A DNA stretch of 64,000 nucleotides from Bradyrhizobium diazoefficiens (GCF_018131015.1 NZ_JAFCJJ010000001.1:124001-188000), one strand, 5' to 3'. Numbered from the stretch's first letter, positions 17,881 through 27,528 are shown. The notes: generated by a model not told the origin, from the sequence alone. A program made the numbers and translations.

Positions 17881-19683
17881 ATGACCAAACTCACCCGCTT
17901 TGCCGTCGCGCCGCTGCACGCAATGACGCGCCGTCTCGCCGACGTCGCCTCCGCGCGCATCGTGCCGGATCTCGTGATCACGGGCGCGCGGGTGCTCTCG
18001 ACCTATTCGGAGCGCATCCACGCCAACCGCGAGATCTGGATCACCGGCGGCCGCATCGCCGCGGTGAAGCCGGCCGGAACGGCCAAAAAGCTCTGGAAGG
18101 GTGTTGATCTCTACGACGCAGCCGGCGGCATCATCGCGCCGGGACTGGTCGATCCGCACATCCATATCGAATCCTCGATGGTGACCGCCTGCGCCTATGC
18201 CGAGGCGGCGCTGCTCAACGGCACCACGACGATCTTCTGCGACAGTCACGAGATCGGCAATGTCATGGACGTCGCCGGTGTCGAGGCGATGCTGGAGGAC
18301 GCGCGCGAGGCGCCGCTGTCGATCTTCCTGACCGTGCCTTCCACGGTGCCTGCGACCTCGGCCGAACTCGAGACGGCCGGCGGTGATCTCACGCCGGACA
18401 AGATCGCCGGCCTGTTCGACCGTTGGCCCGAAGCCGTCGCGCTCGGCGAGAAGATGGACTTTGTGCCGGTGACGATGGGCGACGAGCGCAGCCATGCGAT
18501 CCTCGCCGCCGCCTTGAAGCGGGGGCGGCCGGTGTCCGGCCATGTCTACGGCCGCGAGTTCGTCGCGGCTTATGCGGCAAGCGGCGTCACCGACACCCAT
18601 GAGGCGATCGACCGCGACATCGCCGACGACCTGCTCGACGCCGGTGTCTGGGTTTTCCTGCGCGGCGGTCCGCCGACGACGCCGTGGCATTCGCTGCCGC
18701 AGGCGATCCGCACGATCACCGAGCTCGGTGCCTCGCACAAGCGCACCGCCGTGTGCACGGATGATCGCGACGCCGACGATCTGCTGCTGTTCGGCCTCGA
18801 CTGGGTGGTGCGCGAGGCCGTGAAGGCCGGCATGTCGCCGGAACAGGCCTGGTCGATGGGCTCGCTGCATGGCGCAACGCGCTTCGGCATGGACGGCGAC
18901 GTCGGCGGACTCGGCGGTGGCCGCCGCGCCGATCTCGTGCTGATGGACGAACAACTCAGGCCGCAAGGCACCTGGTACGGCGGCGAACTGGTGGTCGAGC
19001 ACGGCAGGATCACGCCACGGCTCGATGCTGCACTCTCGCAGCGCTATCAATATCCGAAGGCGGCCTACGCGACCGTGAAGCTGCCGGAAAAACTCGAGCT
19101 GACGCCGGAGCTGCCCACGAAGGCTTGCACCGTCAATGCGATCAAGACCGCGCTGCCCGGCATCACGCTGATTCATGAGAAGGTCGCGATCGAGCCGGCC
19201 ACGGATTGGCCGTCGCTGTTCGCGCGCTACGGCCTCTGCTTCGTCGCCGTGGTCGAGCGCCATGGCAAATCGGCCGGCAACGTCGCCCATGGCCTATTGA
19301 AGGACTTTGGCCTCAAGCGCGGCGCGGTCGCCTCCAGCGTCGGCCACGACAGCCACAACATCATCGTCGCCGGCACCAATGAGGGCGACATGCAGGCCGC
19401 GATATCAGCGATCAAGGAGCAGCAGGGCGGCGTCTGTGTCGTCGCCGACGGCAAGGTGAGGGCGCTGGTGCCGCTGCCGATCGCGGGCCTGCTCTCCGAC
19501 AAGCGCGTCACGGAAGTGGCCGAGGAGGTGAGGGCGCTCAAGAAGGAGTGGGCGGAGGCCGGCTGCACCATCCCCTATATGGGCTTCAATTTGATTCCCC
19601 TATCGGTCATTCCGGAAATTCGCATCACGGACAAGGGCCTCGTGCTGGTGCCGCAGATGGAGCTGGCGCCGCTGTTCGAGTGA
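17881..19683 (+). CDS. ade: Adenine deaminase
   Basis: This 600-residue amidohydrolase hydrolyses adenine to hypoxanthine and ammonia. The metal-binding motif DPHIHIES (H93, H95) follows the beta-sandwich strands GARVLSTYS and GGIIAPGLV. Other family segments are visible: [31 protein letters not shown], and the C-terminal adenine-deaminase-specific domain with [20 protein letters not shown] and [20 protein letters not shown]. Length fits the group of about 600 residues. It lies upstream of, and in the same direction as, the glyoxylate genes but 153 bases away with its own intervening palindromes. Purine breakdown yields glyoxylate, so a functional link is plausible but inferred. Confidence 0.9.
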   Translation: MTKLTRFAVAPLHAMTRRLADVASARIVPDLVITGARVLSTYSERIHANREIWITGGRIAAVKPAGTAKKLWKGVDLYDAAGGIIAPGLVDPHIHIESSMVTACAYAEAALLNGTTTIFCDSHEIGNVMDVAGVEAMLEDAREAPLSIFLTVPSTVPATSAELETAGGDLTPDKIAGLFDRWPEAVALGEKMDFVPVTMGDERSHAILAAALKRGRPVSGHVYGREFVAAYAASGVTDTHEAIDRDIADDLLDAGVWVFLRGGPPTTPWHSLPQAIRTITELGASHKRTAVCTDDRDADDLLLFGLDWVVREAVKAGMSPEQAWSMGSLHGATRFGMDGDVGGLGGGRRADLVLMDEQLRPQGTWYGGELVVEHGRITPRLDAALSQRYQYPKAAYATVKLPEKLELTPELPTKACTVNAIKTALPGITLIHEKVAIEPATDWPSLFARYGLCFVAVVERHGKSAGNVAHGLLKDFGLKRGAVASSVGHDSHNIIVAGTNEGDMQAAISAIKEQQGGVCVVADGKVRALVPLPIAGLLSDKRVTEVAEEVRALKKEWAEAGCTIPYMGFNLIPLSVIPEIRITDKGLVLVPQMELAPLFE

Positions 19684-19764
19684 AGCGCTTTCACGCCTTT
19701 CCCGATCTAACCGATTGAGACATCCGTGGTTTTTACGCGGCTGCCGCATCGTGGAAAAGAAAAT

Positions 19765-19781
19765 CGATCTCGTTGAGATCG
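19765..19781. promoter_or_regulatory. Palindrome upstream of gcl (CGATCTCGTTGAGATCG)
   Basis: Perfect seven-base arms surround GTT, 55 bases before the gcl start, in the ade-gcl gap. It has the size of a regulator site, but no matching regulator gene is adjacent. It could also be a weak hairpin in the leader. Confidence 0.4.
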
Positions 19782-19801
19782 CATCTTGCGCGCCTGATGA
19801 T

Positions 19802-19829
19802 CTCGCTCACTGAGGCAACTCTGAGCGAG
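19802..19829 (+). promoter_or_regulatory. Hairpin overlapping the gcl ribosome-binding site
   Basis: The arms CTCGCTCA (19802-19809) and TGAGCGAG (19822-19829) pair perfectly. The right arm includes the first bases of the GAGG ribosome-binding site (19827-19830) that lies six bases before the gcl ATG. If the stem forms in the mRNA it would hide the site. Confidence 0.5.
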
Positions 19830-19836
19830 GTCCGAT

Positions 19837-21627
19837 ATGGCGAAGATGCGAGCTGTCGATGCAGCCGTGCGTATCCTGGAGAAGGAGGGCATCTCGACCG
19901 CCTTCGGCGTGCCCGGTGCGGCGATCAATCCGCTTTATTCGGCGCTGAAGAAGCGCGGCTCGATCCGCCACATCCTGGCACGCCACGTCGAGGGTGCCTC
20001 GCACATGGCCGAGGGCTATACGCGGGCCAGGGCCGGCAATATCGGCGTCTGCATCGGCACCTCGGGGCCGGCCGGCACCGACATGATCACCGGGCTCTAT
20101 TCGGCGATCGCCGATTCCATTCCGATCCTCTGCATCACCGGGCAGGCGCCGCGCGCACGCCTCTACAAGGAGGACTTTCAGGCTGTCGACATCGAGTCGA
20201 TCGCAAAGCCCGTGACCAAATGGGCGGTGACCGTGCGCGAGCCGGCGCTGGTGCCGCGCGTGTTCAGTCAGGCCTTTCATGTGATGCGCTCGGGCCGGCC
20301 GGGGCCGGTGCTGATCGACATGCCGCTCGACGTGCAGCTCGCCGAGATCGAGTTCGACGACGAGACCTATGAGCCGCTGCCGGTCTACAGGCCGGCCGCC
20401 ACCCGAAAGCAGGTCGAGAAGGCGCTGGAGATGCTCAACGCCGCCGAGAGACCGCTGATCGTCGCGGGCGGCGGCATCATCAACGCCGATGCCTCCGATC
20501 TCCTGGTTGAATTCGCCGAGATCGCCAACGTGCCGGTCGTGCCGACCCTGATGGGCTGGGGCGCGATCCCCGACGACCACGTGCTGATGGCCGGCATGGT
20601 CGGCCTGCAGACCAGCCACCGCTACGGCAACGCCACGCTGCTGGAGTCGGACTTCGTGCTCGGCATCGGCAATCGCTGGGCCAACCGCCATACCGGCTCG
20701 ATCGAGACCTACACCAAGGGCCGCAAATTCGTCCATGTCGACATCGAGCCGACCCAGATCGGACGCGTGTTCAACCCCGATCTCGGCATCGTCTCGGATG
20801 CCAGGGCCGCGCTCGAGCTGTTCGTCACCGTCGCCAGCGAGTGGCGTCGGTCAGGCAGGTTGCGCGAGCGCCAGGCGTGGCCCGCCGCCTGCCGCGACCG
20901 CAAGAAGACGATGCTGCGCAAGAGCCATTTCGACAACGTCCCGATCAAGCCGCAGCGCGTCTATGAGGAGATGAACAAGGCGTTTGGCCGCGACACCACC
21001 TATGTCACCGTGATCGGCCTGTCGCAGATCGCCGGCGCGCAATTTCTGGGCGTCTATCGCCCACGCAACTGGATCAATGCCGGGCAGGCGGGGCCGCTTG
21101 GCTGGACGCTGCCGGCCGCACTCGGCGTGCGCGCGGCATGCCCGGACCGCGAGATCGTCGCGCTCTCCGGCGACTACGACTTCCAGTTCCTGATCGAGGA
21201 GCTCGCGGTCGGTGCGCAGTTCAATCTGCCCTACATCCACGTCGTCGTGAACAATTCCTATCTCGGCCTGATCCGCCAGGCCCAGCGCGGCTTCGACATG
21301 GACTATCACGTCCAGCTCTCCTTCGAGAACATCAACGCGCCGGAGATCGGCGTCTACGGCGTCGACCACGTTACAGTTGCCGAAGGTCTCGGCTGCAAGG
21401 CGATCCGCGTCACCGATCCCAGGGACACTCAGGCAGCGTTCGCAACCGCGCGCGAATTGATGAAGAAGCATCAAGTGCCCGTGGTGGTCGAGTTCATCCT
21501 CGAGCGCGTCACCAACATCGCGATGGGCACCGAGATCGACAACATCGTCGAGTTCGAGGAGGTGCTGGATCTGCCGCTCGACGAGGTCGGCACCGCGCGG
21601 GCCGGCGAGCTTCAGCCGGCGGAATAG
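19837..21627 (+). CDS. gcl: Glyoxylate carboligase (tartronate-semialdehyde synthase)
   Basis: This 596-residue ThDP- and FAD-binding enzyme joins two glyoxylates into tartronate semialdehyde and CO2. A diagnostic point is valine V51 in [16 protein letters not shown], where nearly all ThDP enzymes have the activating glutamate; this substitution is known for Gcl. The ThDP motif is present as [26 protein letters not shown]. Other hallmarks are [17 protein letters not shown] and [18 protein letters not shown]. It is first in the gcl-hyi-glxR operon with gaps of 11-12 bases. A leader hairpin covers its ribosome-binding site. Assignment is firm by length, motifs and operon. Confidence 0.96.
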   Translation: MAKMRAVDAAVRILEKEGISTAFGVPGAAINPLYSALKKRGSIRHILARHVEGASHMAEGYTRARAGNIGVCIGTSGPAGTDMITGLYSAIADSIPILCITGQAPRARLYKEDFQAVDIESIAKPVTKWAVTVREPALVPRVFSQAFHVMRSGRPGPVLIDMPLDVQLAEIEFDDETYEPLPVYRPAATRKQVEKALEMLNAAERPLIVAGGGIINADASDLLVEFAEIANVPVVPTLMGWGAIPDDHVLMAGMVGLQTSHRYGNATLLESDFVLGIGNRWANRHTGSIETYTKGRKFVHVDIEPTQIGRVFNPDLGIVSDARAALELFVTVASEWRRSGRLRERQAWPAACRDRKKTMLRKSHFDNVPIKPQRVYEEMNKAFGRDTTYVTVIGLSQIAGAQFLGVYRPRNWINAGQAGPLGWTLPAALGVRAACPDREIVALSGDYDFQFLIEELAVGAQFNLPYIHVVVNNSYLGLIRQAQRGFDMDYHVQLSFENINAPEIGVYGVDHVTVAEGLGCKAIRVTDPRDTQAAFATARELMKKHQVPVVVEFILERVTNIAMGTEIDNIVEFEEVLDLPLDEVGTARAGELQPAE

Positions 21628-21638
21628 GGGACTGCATC

Positions 21639-22424
21639 ATGCCGAAATTCGCCGCCAATCTCACCATGCTCTTCAACGAGATGCCGTTCCTCGACCGTTT
21701 CGCTGCGGCGAAGGCGGCGGGCTTTGCCGGGGTCGAGTATCTCTTTCCCTACGATTTCGACAAGGCGCAGTTGCGCGAGCAGCTCGAAGCCCATGGGCTG
21801 ACGCAGGTGCTGCACAATCTCCCCGCCGGCAACTGGGCCACCGGCGAGCGCGGCATCGCGATCCTGCCCGATCGCACCGCCGAGTTCCGCGACGGCGTGT
21901 TTCGCGCCATCGACTATGCCAAGGTGCTCGATTGCGACCAGCTCAACTGCCTCGTCGGCATCGCGCCGGATGACGCCGATTCGCGCGAGCTTCGGGAGAC
22001 GCTGGTCGGAAACCTGCGCTTCGCCGCCTCGACGCTGGCGCGCGAGAACATCAAGCTCCTGGTCGAGCCGATCAACACCCTCGACATTCCCGGCTTCTTC
22101 CTCAACGGCACCGAGCAGGCCGTGCAGCTCATCTCCGAGGTGCGGTCGAATAATCTGTTCGTGCAGTACGACATCTATCACATGCAGATCATGGAGGGCG
22201 ATCTCGCCCGGACCATGCAGGAATATCTGCCCCAGATCGCCCATATCCAGCTCGCCGACAATCCCGGCCGCCACGAACCCGGCACCGGCGAGATCAACTA
22301 TCCCTTCCTGTTCCGCCACCTCGACGCGATCGGCTACCGCGGCTGGGTCGGCTGCGAATACAAGCCGCGCACCACGACGCTGGAAGGCCTGTCCTGGCAC
22401 GCCGCGCAGACTTTCGAGACCTGA
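21639..22424 (+). CDS. hyi: Hydroxypyruvate isomerase
   Basis: This 261-residue AP-endonuclease-2-like TIM barrel interconverts hydroxypyruvate and tartronate semialdehyde. The N-terminus FAANLTMLFNEMPFLDRFAA and the segments EYLFPYDFD and LHNLPAGNWATGERG are characteristic of Hyi. Metal-binding residues are expected in LLVEPINTLDIPGFFL, QYDIYHMQIMEGD, HIQLADNPGRHEPGTGEINY and GCEYKP. The start at 21639 begins 11 bases after the gcl stop. It is the middle gene of the operon, which strengthens the call over a generic sugar epimerase. Confidence 0.94.
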   Translation: MPKFAANLTMLFNEMPFLDRFAAAKAAGFAGVEYLFPYDFDKAQLREQLEAHGLTQVLHNLPAGNWATGERGIAILPDRTAEFRDGVFRAIDYAKVLDCDQLNCLVGIAPDDADSRELRETLVGNLRFAASTLARENIKLLVEPINTLDIPGFFLNGTEQAVQLISEVRSNNLFVQYDIYHMQIMEGDLARTMQEYLPQIAHIQLADNPGRHEPGTGEINYPFLFRHLDAIGYRGWVGCEYKPRTTTLEGLSWHAAQTFET

Positions 22425-22436
22425 GGACATCAAGAC

Positions 22437-23324
22437 ATGATCGATATCGGCTTCATCGGACTTGGCACCATGGGGCGGCCGATGGCCGGCCATCTCCTGG
22501 CCGCGGGCCATCGCGTTCTCCTGCACGACGTGGGCCCGATTGCTCCGGAGCTGCTCGCGGCCGGCGGCATCGCCTGCGGGTCGGCCAAGGAGGTCGCGGA
22601 GGAGGCGGATGCGGTCATCATCATGGTGCCGGACACGCCGCATGTGGAGGCCGTGCTGTTCGGCAAGGACGGCGTCGCGAGCGGCATCTCCAGGGGCAAG
22701 ATCGTCGTCGACATGAGCTCGATCTCGCCGCTCGCGACGAAAGAGTTCGCCAGGAAGATCGAGGCGCTGGGCGCCGACTATCTCGACGCGCCGGTCTCCG
22801 GTGGGGAGGTCGGTGCCAAGGCGGCGAGCCTTACCATCATGGTCGGCGGACCTGAGCGGGCCTTCAACACCATGAAGGGCGTGTTCGACAAGATGGGCAA
22901 GAACGTCACGCGCGTCGGCGCCAATGGTGACGGCCAGACCACCAAGGTCGCGAACCAGATCATCGTCGCGCTGACGATCGAGGCGGTGAGCGAAGCGCTC
23001 CTGTTCGCGTCCAAGGCCGGCGCCGATCCGGCGCTGGTGCGGCAGGCGCTGATGGGCGGCTTTGCCTCGTCACGGATTCTCGAGGTGCATGGCGAGCGCA
23101 TGGTAAAACGAAATTTCGATCCGGGGTTCCGCATCGAATTGCACCAGAAGGACCTCAACCTCGCGCTCGAAGGCGCGCGTGCGCTCGGCCTGTCGCTGCC
23201 CAGCACGGCGGTGGCGCAGCAATTGTTCTCGTCCTGCACCGCGCATGGCGGCAGGGGCTGGGATCATTCGGCGATGGTGCGGGCGCTGGAACTGATGGCG
23301 GGCCACGAAATCGCCGCGGCGTGA
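22437..23324 (+). CDS. glxR: 2-Hydroxy-3-oxopropionate (tartronate semialdehyde) reductase
   Basis: This 295-residue beta-hydroxyacid dehydrogenase reduces tartronate semialdehyde to glycerate. The NAD(P) motif is GFIGLGTMGRPMAGHL at residues 5-20. The family motif DAPVSGGEVGAKAASLTIMV and the catalytic-lysine segment GDGQTTKVANQIIVAL are present, and the C-terminus DHSAMVRALELMAGHE is typical. It ends the gcl operon, so the three genes turn glyoxylate into glycerate for central metabolism. Related hydroxyisobutyrate dehydrogenases look similar, but operon context favours GlxR. Confidence 0.94.
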   Translation: MIDIGFIGLGTMGRPMAGHLLAAGHRVLLHDVGPIAPELLAAGGIACGSAKEVAEEADAVIIMVPDTPHVEAVLFGKDGVASGISRGKIVVDMSSISPLATKEFARKIEALGADYLDAPVSGGEVGAKAASLTIMVGGPERAFNTMKGVFDKMGKNVTRVGANGDGQTTKVANQIIVALTIEAVSEALLFASKAGADPALVRQALMGGFASSRILEVHGERMVKRNFDPGFRIELHQKDLNLALEGARALGLSLPSTAVAQQLFSSCTAHGGRGWDHSAMVRALELMAGHEIAAA

Positions 23325-23439
23325 ACTGTTACGCGGTAACGGTCTGCAGTGATTGGCGCGTGTTTCACCATGCGGGAACCGGAACAATGATCCGGCCCCA
23401 ATGTTGAATGCGCACGACAATCACTGGAGACATCAGGAC

Positions 23440-23823
23440 ATGAAAACCCGTCTTGCGATTACGTTGGCTGCCGCGTCGGTGCTGGCGTCGAGCGCAGCCT
23501 TTGCACAGTCCACCACCGAACAGGGCGCCCGGAACGGCGCGCGCGCGGGCGGCGACATTGGCGGCCCGATCGGCGCGATGGTCGGCGGCACCGTCGGTGC
23601 GGCCGTGGGCGCCGGTCTCGAAATTCCGAACGCGGTGCTGGGCGGCATTCCGCGCGACGACTCCGTCGTGATCCACGAGCGCGTGGTGGTCGGCGAGCCG
23701 TTGCCTCCGACGGTGGTGCTGCGCCCGGTGCCGAACTACACCGAGTATCGCTACGCGGTCGTGAACGACCGCCGCGTGATCGTCGAGCCGCGGACGCGGC
23801 GCGTGGTCAAGATCATCGACTGA
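23440..23823 (+). CDS. DUF1236-like exported protein
   Basis: This 127-residue protein has a clear signal peptide (MKTRLAITLAAASVLASSAA, cleavage after AFAQ). A glycine-rich membrane-active-looking segment (GGPIGAMVGGTVGAAVGAG) follows, then a short domain with VPNYTEYRYAVVNDRRVIVEP and a basic end, which matches the DUF1236 type frequent in Bradyrhizobium. The start at 23440 follows GGAGACATCAG. An in-frame upstream start at 23353 would only add a non-signal leader. The role is unknown. A hairpin terminator follows. Confidence 0.75.
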   Translation: MKTRLAITLAAASVLASSAAFAQSTTEQGARNGARAGGDIGGPIGAMVGGTVGAAVGAGLEIPNAVLGGIPRDDSVVIHERVVVGEPLPPTVVLRPVPNYTEYRYAVVNDRRVIVEPRTRRVVKIID

Positions 23824-23840
23824 TCGGCGCCAAGACACGA

Positions 23841-23872
23841 AATGCCGCTTCGGGGAAGCTCGAAGCGGCATT
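23841..23872 (+). terminator. Hairpin terminator after the DUF1236-like gene
   Basis: A perfect 12-base stem (AATGCCGCTTCG with CGAAGCGGCATT) has an eight-base loop and is followed by TTCGTTTCGG, which is only moderately T-rich. It is 17 bases past the stop codon, so a terminator role is likely. Confidence 0.7.
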
Positions 23873-23952
23873 CTTCGTTTCGGCAGCAGAATCGTTGATT
23901 TCATCCCGGCACGATGCTTAATCTCCCGGCCTGATCGTCCGGGCTTTCCTCG

Positions 23953-25092
23953 ATGCTGCTTTGGCTTGCTTCATATCCCAGGTCGGGAAACACCTTTGTG
24001 CGTGTGTTGCTCAAGCAGGTCTATGGCATCTCCACCTATGATCTGCATGAGCCGAATCCCGACCGGCCGGAATACGAGGCCATCATCGGCAATGCGACGC
24101 TCGACACGCCGCTCCCTGTCCTCGATCGTGATGATTGCTATCACATCGTGAAGTCGCACAATCTGCCGGAGGAGGATTATCCGGCCATATACCTCGTCCG
24201 TGACGGCCGCGACGCCCTGGTGTCCTACGCCCGATTCGTCCTGCCGAAGCAGCAGGCGGAGGATCGCGACGAATATCTGAAACTCCTGCGCCATCTCATC
24301 GAAACAACCGGCTCCTATGGGGGGTGGAGCGGGAACGTGCGGGCCTGGATGGCACGGCGGACGCCGACCGTGGTGGTCCGTTTCGACGACCTGGTCGAAA
24401 GACCCCTTGATGAATTGCGGCGTGCCCTGGCGACGATCGGGATGCGAGCGCCGGAAAAGAACGTAGGGGATCTGCCCAGATTCGCGGATCTGCAAAAGCT
24501 TGGCCCGCACTTCTTCCGCAAGGGGCGGACCGGGGCCTGGCGCGAGGAGATGCCCGACGATTTGCACCGCCTTTTCTGGCTGCGTCATGGCGAGACCATG
24601 CGTGCGCTCGGATACCTGGATGCGGAACCGGCGCCGGCGGAGCTTGCGGGCAAGCCGATCGCGGCCGGCGAGAGGGTGACGCTCGGCAGCGGTGGAGGCA
24701 ATTCAGTCATGCTTGGGCCCGGTTGGGGCGAGCGAGAAGAATGGGGAACCTGGTCGGTCGGACGGCGTGCCTTGCTCAGGCTGGTGATCCCTCGGGGCAG
24801 CGCGGCTCCGGTCGACATTGACCTTGGTTATCGATCGTTCATAGAAGGCGGCCGCGCCCTGAATGTGACCTGTCGTGCGGCGGGCCAGGTGATATCGTCG
24901 TGGACGTGCACGCCGGCCGAATGGCGCGGCACGCGAGCGATTCATATTCCGCCCGAGGCCGTGAATGCGGAGGGGATCGTCAACCTGGAGTTCGAAATGT
25001 CCGAGCCGAAATCGCCTGCTGACTTGGGGCTTGGCCAGGACACACGCGAATTGGGAATTGGAATCGAGTTCATTCGGCTGGCAAGGCCCTGA
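23953..25092 (+). CDS. Sulfotransferase-domain protein with C-terminal beta-sandwich
   Basis: This is a 379-residue protein. The N-terminal roughly 220 residues are a sulfotransferase: the 5'-phosphosulfate loop is ASYPRSGNTFVR (residues 6-17) and the 3'-phosphate segment is YLVRDGRDALVSYARF (80-95), both of which bind PAPS. The C-terminal part (about 240-375, with EREEWGTWSVGRRALLRL and a final IGIEFIRL) looks like the beta-sandwich appended to some envelope glycosyltransferases. A sulfated lipid or glycan product is therefore plausible. It begins a three-gene run with a UbiA prenyltransferase (gap 11) and a methyltransferase (overlap 4). G+C looks lower than in neighbouring operons. Substrate unknown. 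Confidence 0.82.
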   Translation: MLLWLASYPRSGNTFVRVLLKQVYGISTYDLHEPNPDRPEYEAIIGNATLDTPLPVLDRDDCYHIVKSHNLPEEDYPAIYLVRDGRDALVSYARFVLPKQQAEDRDEYLKLLRHLIETTGSYGGWSGNVRAWMARRTPTVVVRFDDLVERPLDELRRALATIGMRAPEKNVGDLPRFADLQKLGPHFFRKGRTGAWREEMPDDLHRLFWLRHGETMRALGYLDAEPAPAELAGKPIAAGERVTLGSGGGNSVMLGPGWGEREEWGTWSVGRRALLRLVIPRGSAAPVDIDLGYRSFIEGGRALNVTCRAAGQVISSWTCTPAEWRGTRAIHIPPEAVNAEGIVNLEFEMSEPKSPADLGLGQDTRELGIGIEFIRLARP

Positions 25093-25103
25093 CCGGACGG
25101 CGC

Positions 25104-26207
25104 ATGAACTTCGTCAGGCGTTTCGCGGTCCGGGGAGAAGGTCGGCCGCTGGACAGGGAGGCGGGCCCGGTGATGCCGGCAGTCGTTCGTGCGTTAGAAG
25201 CAGTGCGACCGGGCAATTGGTGGTTCTCCAAGATTCCGCCGCTGCTTGCAGTTGTGAGTCTCGACATCCTCAGGGAGCGAGCCGATCCCGCCCATGCCCA
25301 GTTGTTGCTGGGCTGCTTTTTGTGGTCGATCATCGCAATCGCGGCCTATGGCCACGTGATCAATGATGCCTTCGACGTTGAGTCGGACGCGAGCGCCGGC
25401 AAGCCGAATCAGATGGCGGGCGTGAGCCGGCTCCGGCGCACGGCATTGTGCGCGGCGCTCTTGTTCGCGGGATTTGCGCCGGCCCTGATCGTCGATCTCT
25501 CGTATCTGACCCTGCTTCTGCTCGGGCTGAACTGTCTCTGGCCCACGATCTATTCCGTGCCGCCGCTTCGCCTCAAGGAGCGCGGTCTGGCCGGCCTTGC
25601 CTGCGACATGCTCGGGTCGCATGTCACGCCGACCCTGGTCGCGCTCTCGATGTTCGGGATCATTTCGCAGCGCGGGTCGGACTGGTTTGTGCCAATCCTC
25701 GTCCTCTGGTCGGCGGTGCTCGGCGTGAAGGGAATCCTGCATCACCAGGTCCAGGATCGAAGCAACGACATTCGATCGGGTACGGTCACCTATGCGACGC
25801 GCGCGTCCGGCGAGGCCCTGTCGCGCTTTCTCACCATCTTCAACCTCGGCGTGGAGCTTCCGGTCAGTGCGGCGCTCGCCTACATCACGTGCGACTGGGC
25901 GCCATGCGTCGCCGTGGCCCTGCTGGCCTACTGCGCGCTCGAAACTGCCAAGTACCGGCTCGGCTTCCAGTTTGCTCTGACATCCGAGGCGTGGACGATC
26001 CGGCCCAGCGTTCCCTTCATCAACGAGACGTTTTATGTCTTCTGGGTCCCGCTGGCCGCCGCGCTCCAGCTCGCGGCAAGCGGGCTCCGCTGGATCTGGC
26101 TGCCGGTCCTGCTGGTGCTCGGGTTCTATCCGAACGTCTCCGCGCAATGGACCGAGATCAGGTCTGTCCTTCGCGTGGCCCGCCTGAAGATGGGAGGTGC
26201 GTCATGA
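25104..26207 (+). CDS. UbiA-family prenyltransferase
   Basis: This is a 367-residue membrane protein with about eight or nine hydrophobic segments. The two aspartate-rich motifs of UbiA enzymes are visible: NDAFDVESD at residues 87-95 and DRSND at 218-222 (within QVQDRSNDIRSG). These bind the Mg-diphosphate of a prenyl donor. YSVPPLRLKERG is the loop found after the fourth helix in digeranylgeranylglycerylphosphate- and chlorophyll-synthase-like members. The acceptor is unknown. It is tightly linked to the sulfotransferase before it and the methyltransferase after it, so the trio probably makes one modified prenyl compound or lipid. Confidence 0.88.
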   Translation: MNFVRRFAVRGEGRPLDREAGPVMPAVVRALEAVRPGNWWFSKIPPLLAVVSLDILRERADPAHAQLLLGCFLWSIIAIAAYGHVINDAFDVESDASAGKPNQMAGVSRLRRTALCAALLFAGFAPALIVDLSYLTLLLLGLNCLWPTIYSVPPLRLKERGLAGLACDMLGSHVTPTLVALSMFGIISQRGSDWFVPILVLWSAVLGVKGILHHQVQDRSNDIRSGTVTYATRASGEALSRFLTIFNLGVELPVSAALAYITCDWAPCVAVALLAYCALETAKYRLGFQFALTSEAWTIRPSVPFINETFYVFWVPLAAALQLAASGLRWIWLPVLLVLGFYPNVSAQWTEIRSVLRVARLKMGGAS

Positions 26208-26911
26208 ATCGGGATGAGATCACCGGCCTCTATGACGACGCTTATGCCGCGACCTACGACCAGGAGTTTCTGCTCGCGCCGCTGGTGAAATCGGATACCG
26301 ACGCCGAGCTTGCGCTGCTCAGGAAATTGCTGGTGCCGGGAACGAGCTGGCTTGATGTCGCCTGCGGCACGGGCTTCTTCCTGCGCCATTTTCCCCACGT
26401 TGAGCGGGCAGGGATCGACCTGTCTCCGGCGATGCTGAGGCGTGCCCGGGACGGCAACGAAAATGTGCCGCTGTTTCAGCGGGACTTTCGTGATCCGTTT
26501 CCGGAGTGGAACGACCGCTGGGGGCTGACCTCGTGCATGTGGTATGCCTATGGTCTCGTCGACACGATCGGCGACATGCTCAAGCTCATCGCGAATCTGT
26601 GGGCCTGGACCGCCCCGACGGGCACGTGCTTCGTGCCGCTCGCCGATCCCAGGCTGATCACCGGGGTGAATCTGCCTTACCAGGCTCCGACGCACAATTC
26701 GGGCAAGGTGATGATCACGGGCATCATGTGGAGCTACGTCGAAGATGATGGACGAAAGGTCCATTCGCACATGCTCGCGCCCAATATCGAGTTCATGGTC
26801 GAGCAGTTCGAGCAATATTTCCAGAAGGTGGAGGTCGTCCGCTATCCGCCCGCGTTTGAGGGGTGGGTCGGGCGTCCGGCCATCCTGGCGTCCGGCAAAA
26901 AGGCGCGGTGA
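26204..26911 (+). CDS. SAM-dependent methyltransferase
   Basis: This is a 235-residue class I methyltransferase. Motif I is LDVACGTGFFLRHF (about 50-63); the acidic SAM-ribose residue lies in RAGIDLSPAMLRRA and a motif-II-like region in FQRDFRDPF. The ATG at 26204 overlaps the UbiA stop (ATGA), so it is translationally coupled and part of the same pathway. The C-terminal half (ILASGKKA end, EQYFQKVEVVRYPPAF) is standard for small-molecule methyltransferases. The acceptor is unknown; O- or C-methylation of the prenylated product is an inference from context. Confidence 0.87.
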   Translation: MNRDEITGLYDDAYAATYDQEFLLAPLVKSDTDAELALLRKLLVPGTSWLDVACGTGFFLRHFPHVERAGIDLSPAMLRRARDGNENVPLFQRDFRDPFPEWNDRWGLTSCMWYAYGLVDTIGDMLKLIANLWAWTAPTGTCFVPLADPRLITGVNLPYQAPTHNSGKVMITGIMWSYVEDDGRKVHSHMLAPNIEFMVEQFEQYFQKVEVVRYPPAFEGWVGRPAILASGKKAR

Positions 26912-26919
26912 CCTCGTTC

Positions 26920-27528
26920 TCAGAGCGGCTCGCGCACGCCGAGGCCGTGCATGAAACGCTCGCGGATCTGCACGGGATCCCGGCGGGTGGTGCCGACCCC
27001 CGGCTTGTCGTCGATCCGGACGGCGATCAGGCTCGGCGCGGAAGCGGACATGCCTTGCTCGACCAGGCGCTCGAAATCCTCCTCGTCGGCGGCCCAGGCG
27101 CTGTTGGCGAGCCCTGAGCCTGCGGCGATCGCAACGATGTCGGCGATGCCGGCGGCCGGCGTCGGCTGCGCGCCGGTGATCTGGTAGATGCCGTTGTCCA
27201 TCACGATCATGATCAGGTTCTTCGGCTTCAGGGCCGCAATCGTCGAGAGCGCGCCGAGCTGCATCAGCAGCGAGCCGTCGCCTTCGAGCGCGAAGACGCG
27301 GCGGTCGGGCTGTGCCAGCGCCACGCCGAGCGCGATCGGGAAGGCGAGGCCCATGCTGCCCAGCATGTAGAAGTTCTGTGGGCGGTGGCCGGCGGCCCAG
27401 AGGTCGAAATTGGTGTTGCCGATGCCGCCGATCACGGCTTCCTCGTGCTTGAGCCTGGCAATCAGGCGCGAGGTCACGTCGAAGCGGTTCATCACCTTGG
27501 TGTTGCGTGTATTCATGTTTTTAGTCAT
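26920..27528 (-). CDS. ThDP-dependent decarboxylase, beta-subunit-like (sulfopyruvate/phosphonopyruvate type)
   Basis: This 202-residue protein corresponds to the pyrophosphate-binding half of a ThDP enzyme. The motif is ALEGDGSLLMQLGALSTIA..VMDNGIYQ, preceded by NFYMLGSMGLAFPIALGVAL. Size and order match the separate beta subunit of sulfopyruvate decarboxylase (ComE) and the C-terminal half of phosphonopyruvate decarboxylase. The partner alpha subunit is encoded just upstream (gap 10 bases). The exact start is unsure: ATG at 27528 or 27516 are both possible and neither has a strong ribosome site. The true 2-oxoacid substrate cannot be read from the sequence. Confidence 0.82.
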   Translation of the reverse strand: MTKNMNTRNTKVMNRFDVTSRLIARLKHEEAVIGGIGNTNFDLWAAGHRPQNFYMLGSMGLAFPIALGVALAQPDRRVFALEGDGSLLMQLGALSTIAALKPKNLIMIVMDNGIYQITGAQPTPAAGIADIVAIAAGSGLANSAWAADEEDFERLVEQGMSASAPSLIAVRIDDKPGVGTTRRDPVQIRERFMHGLGVREPL

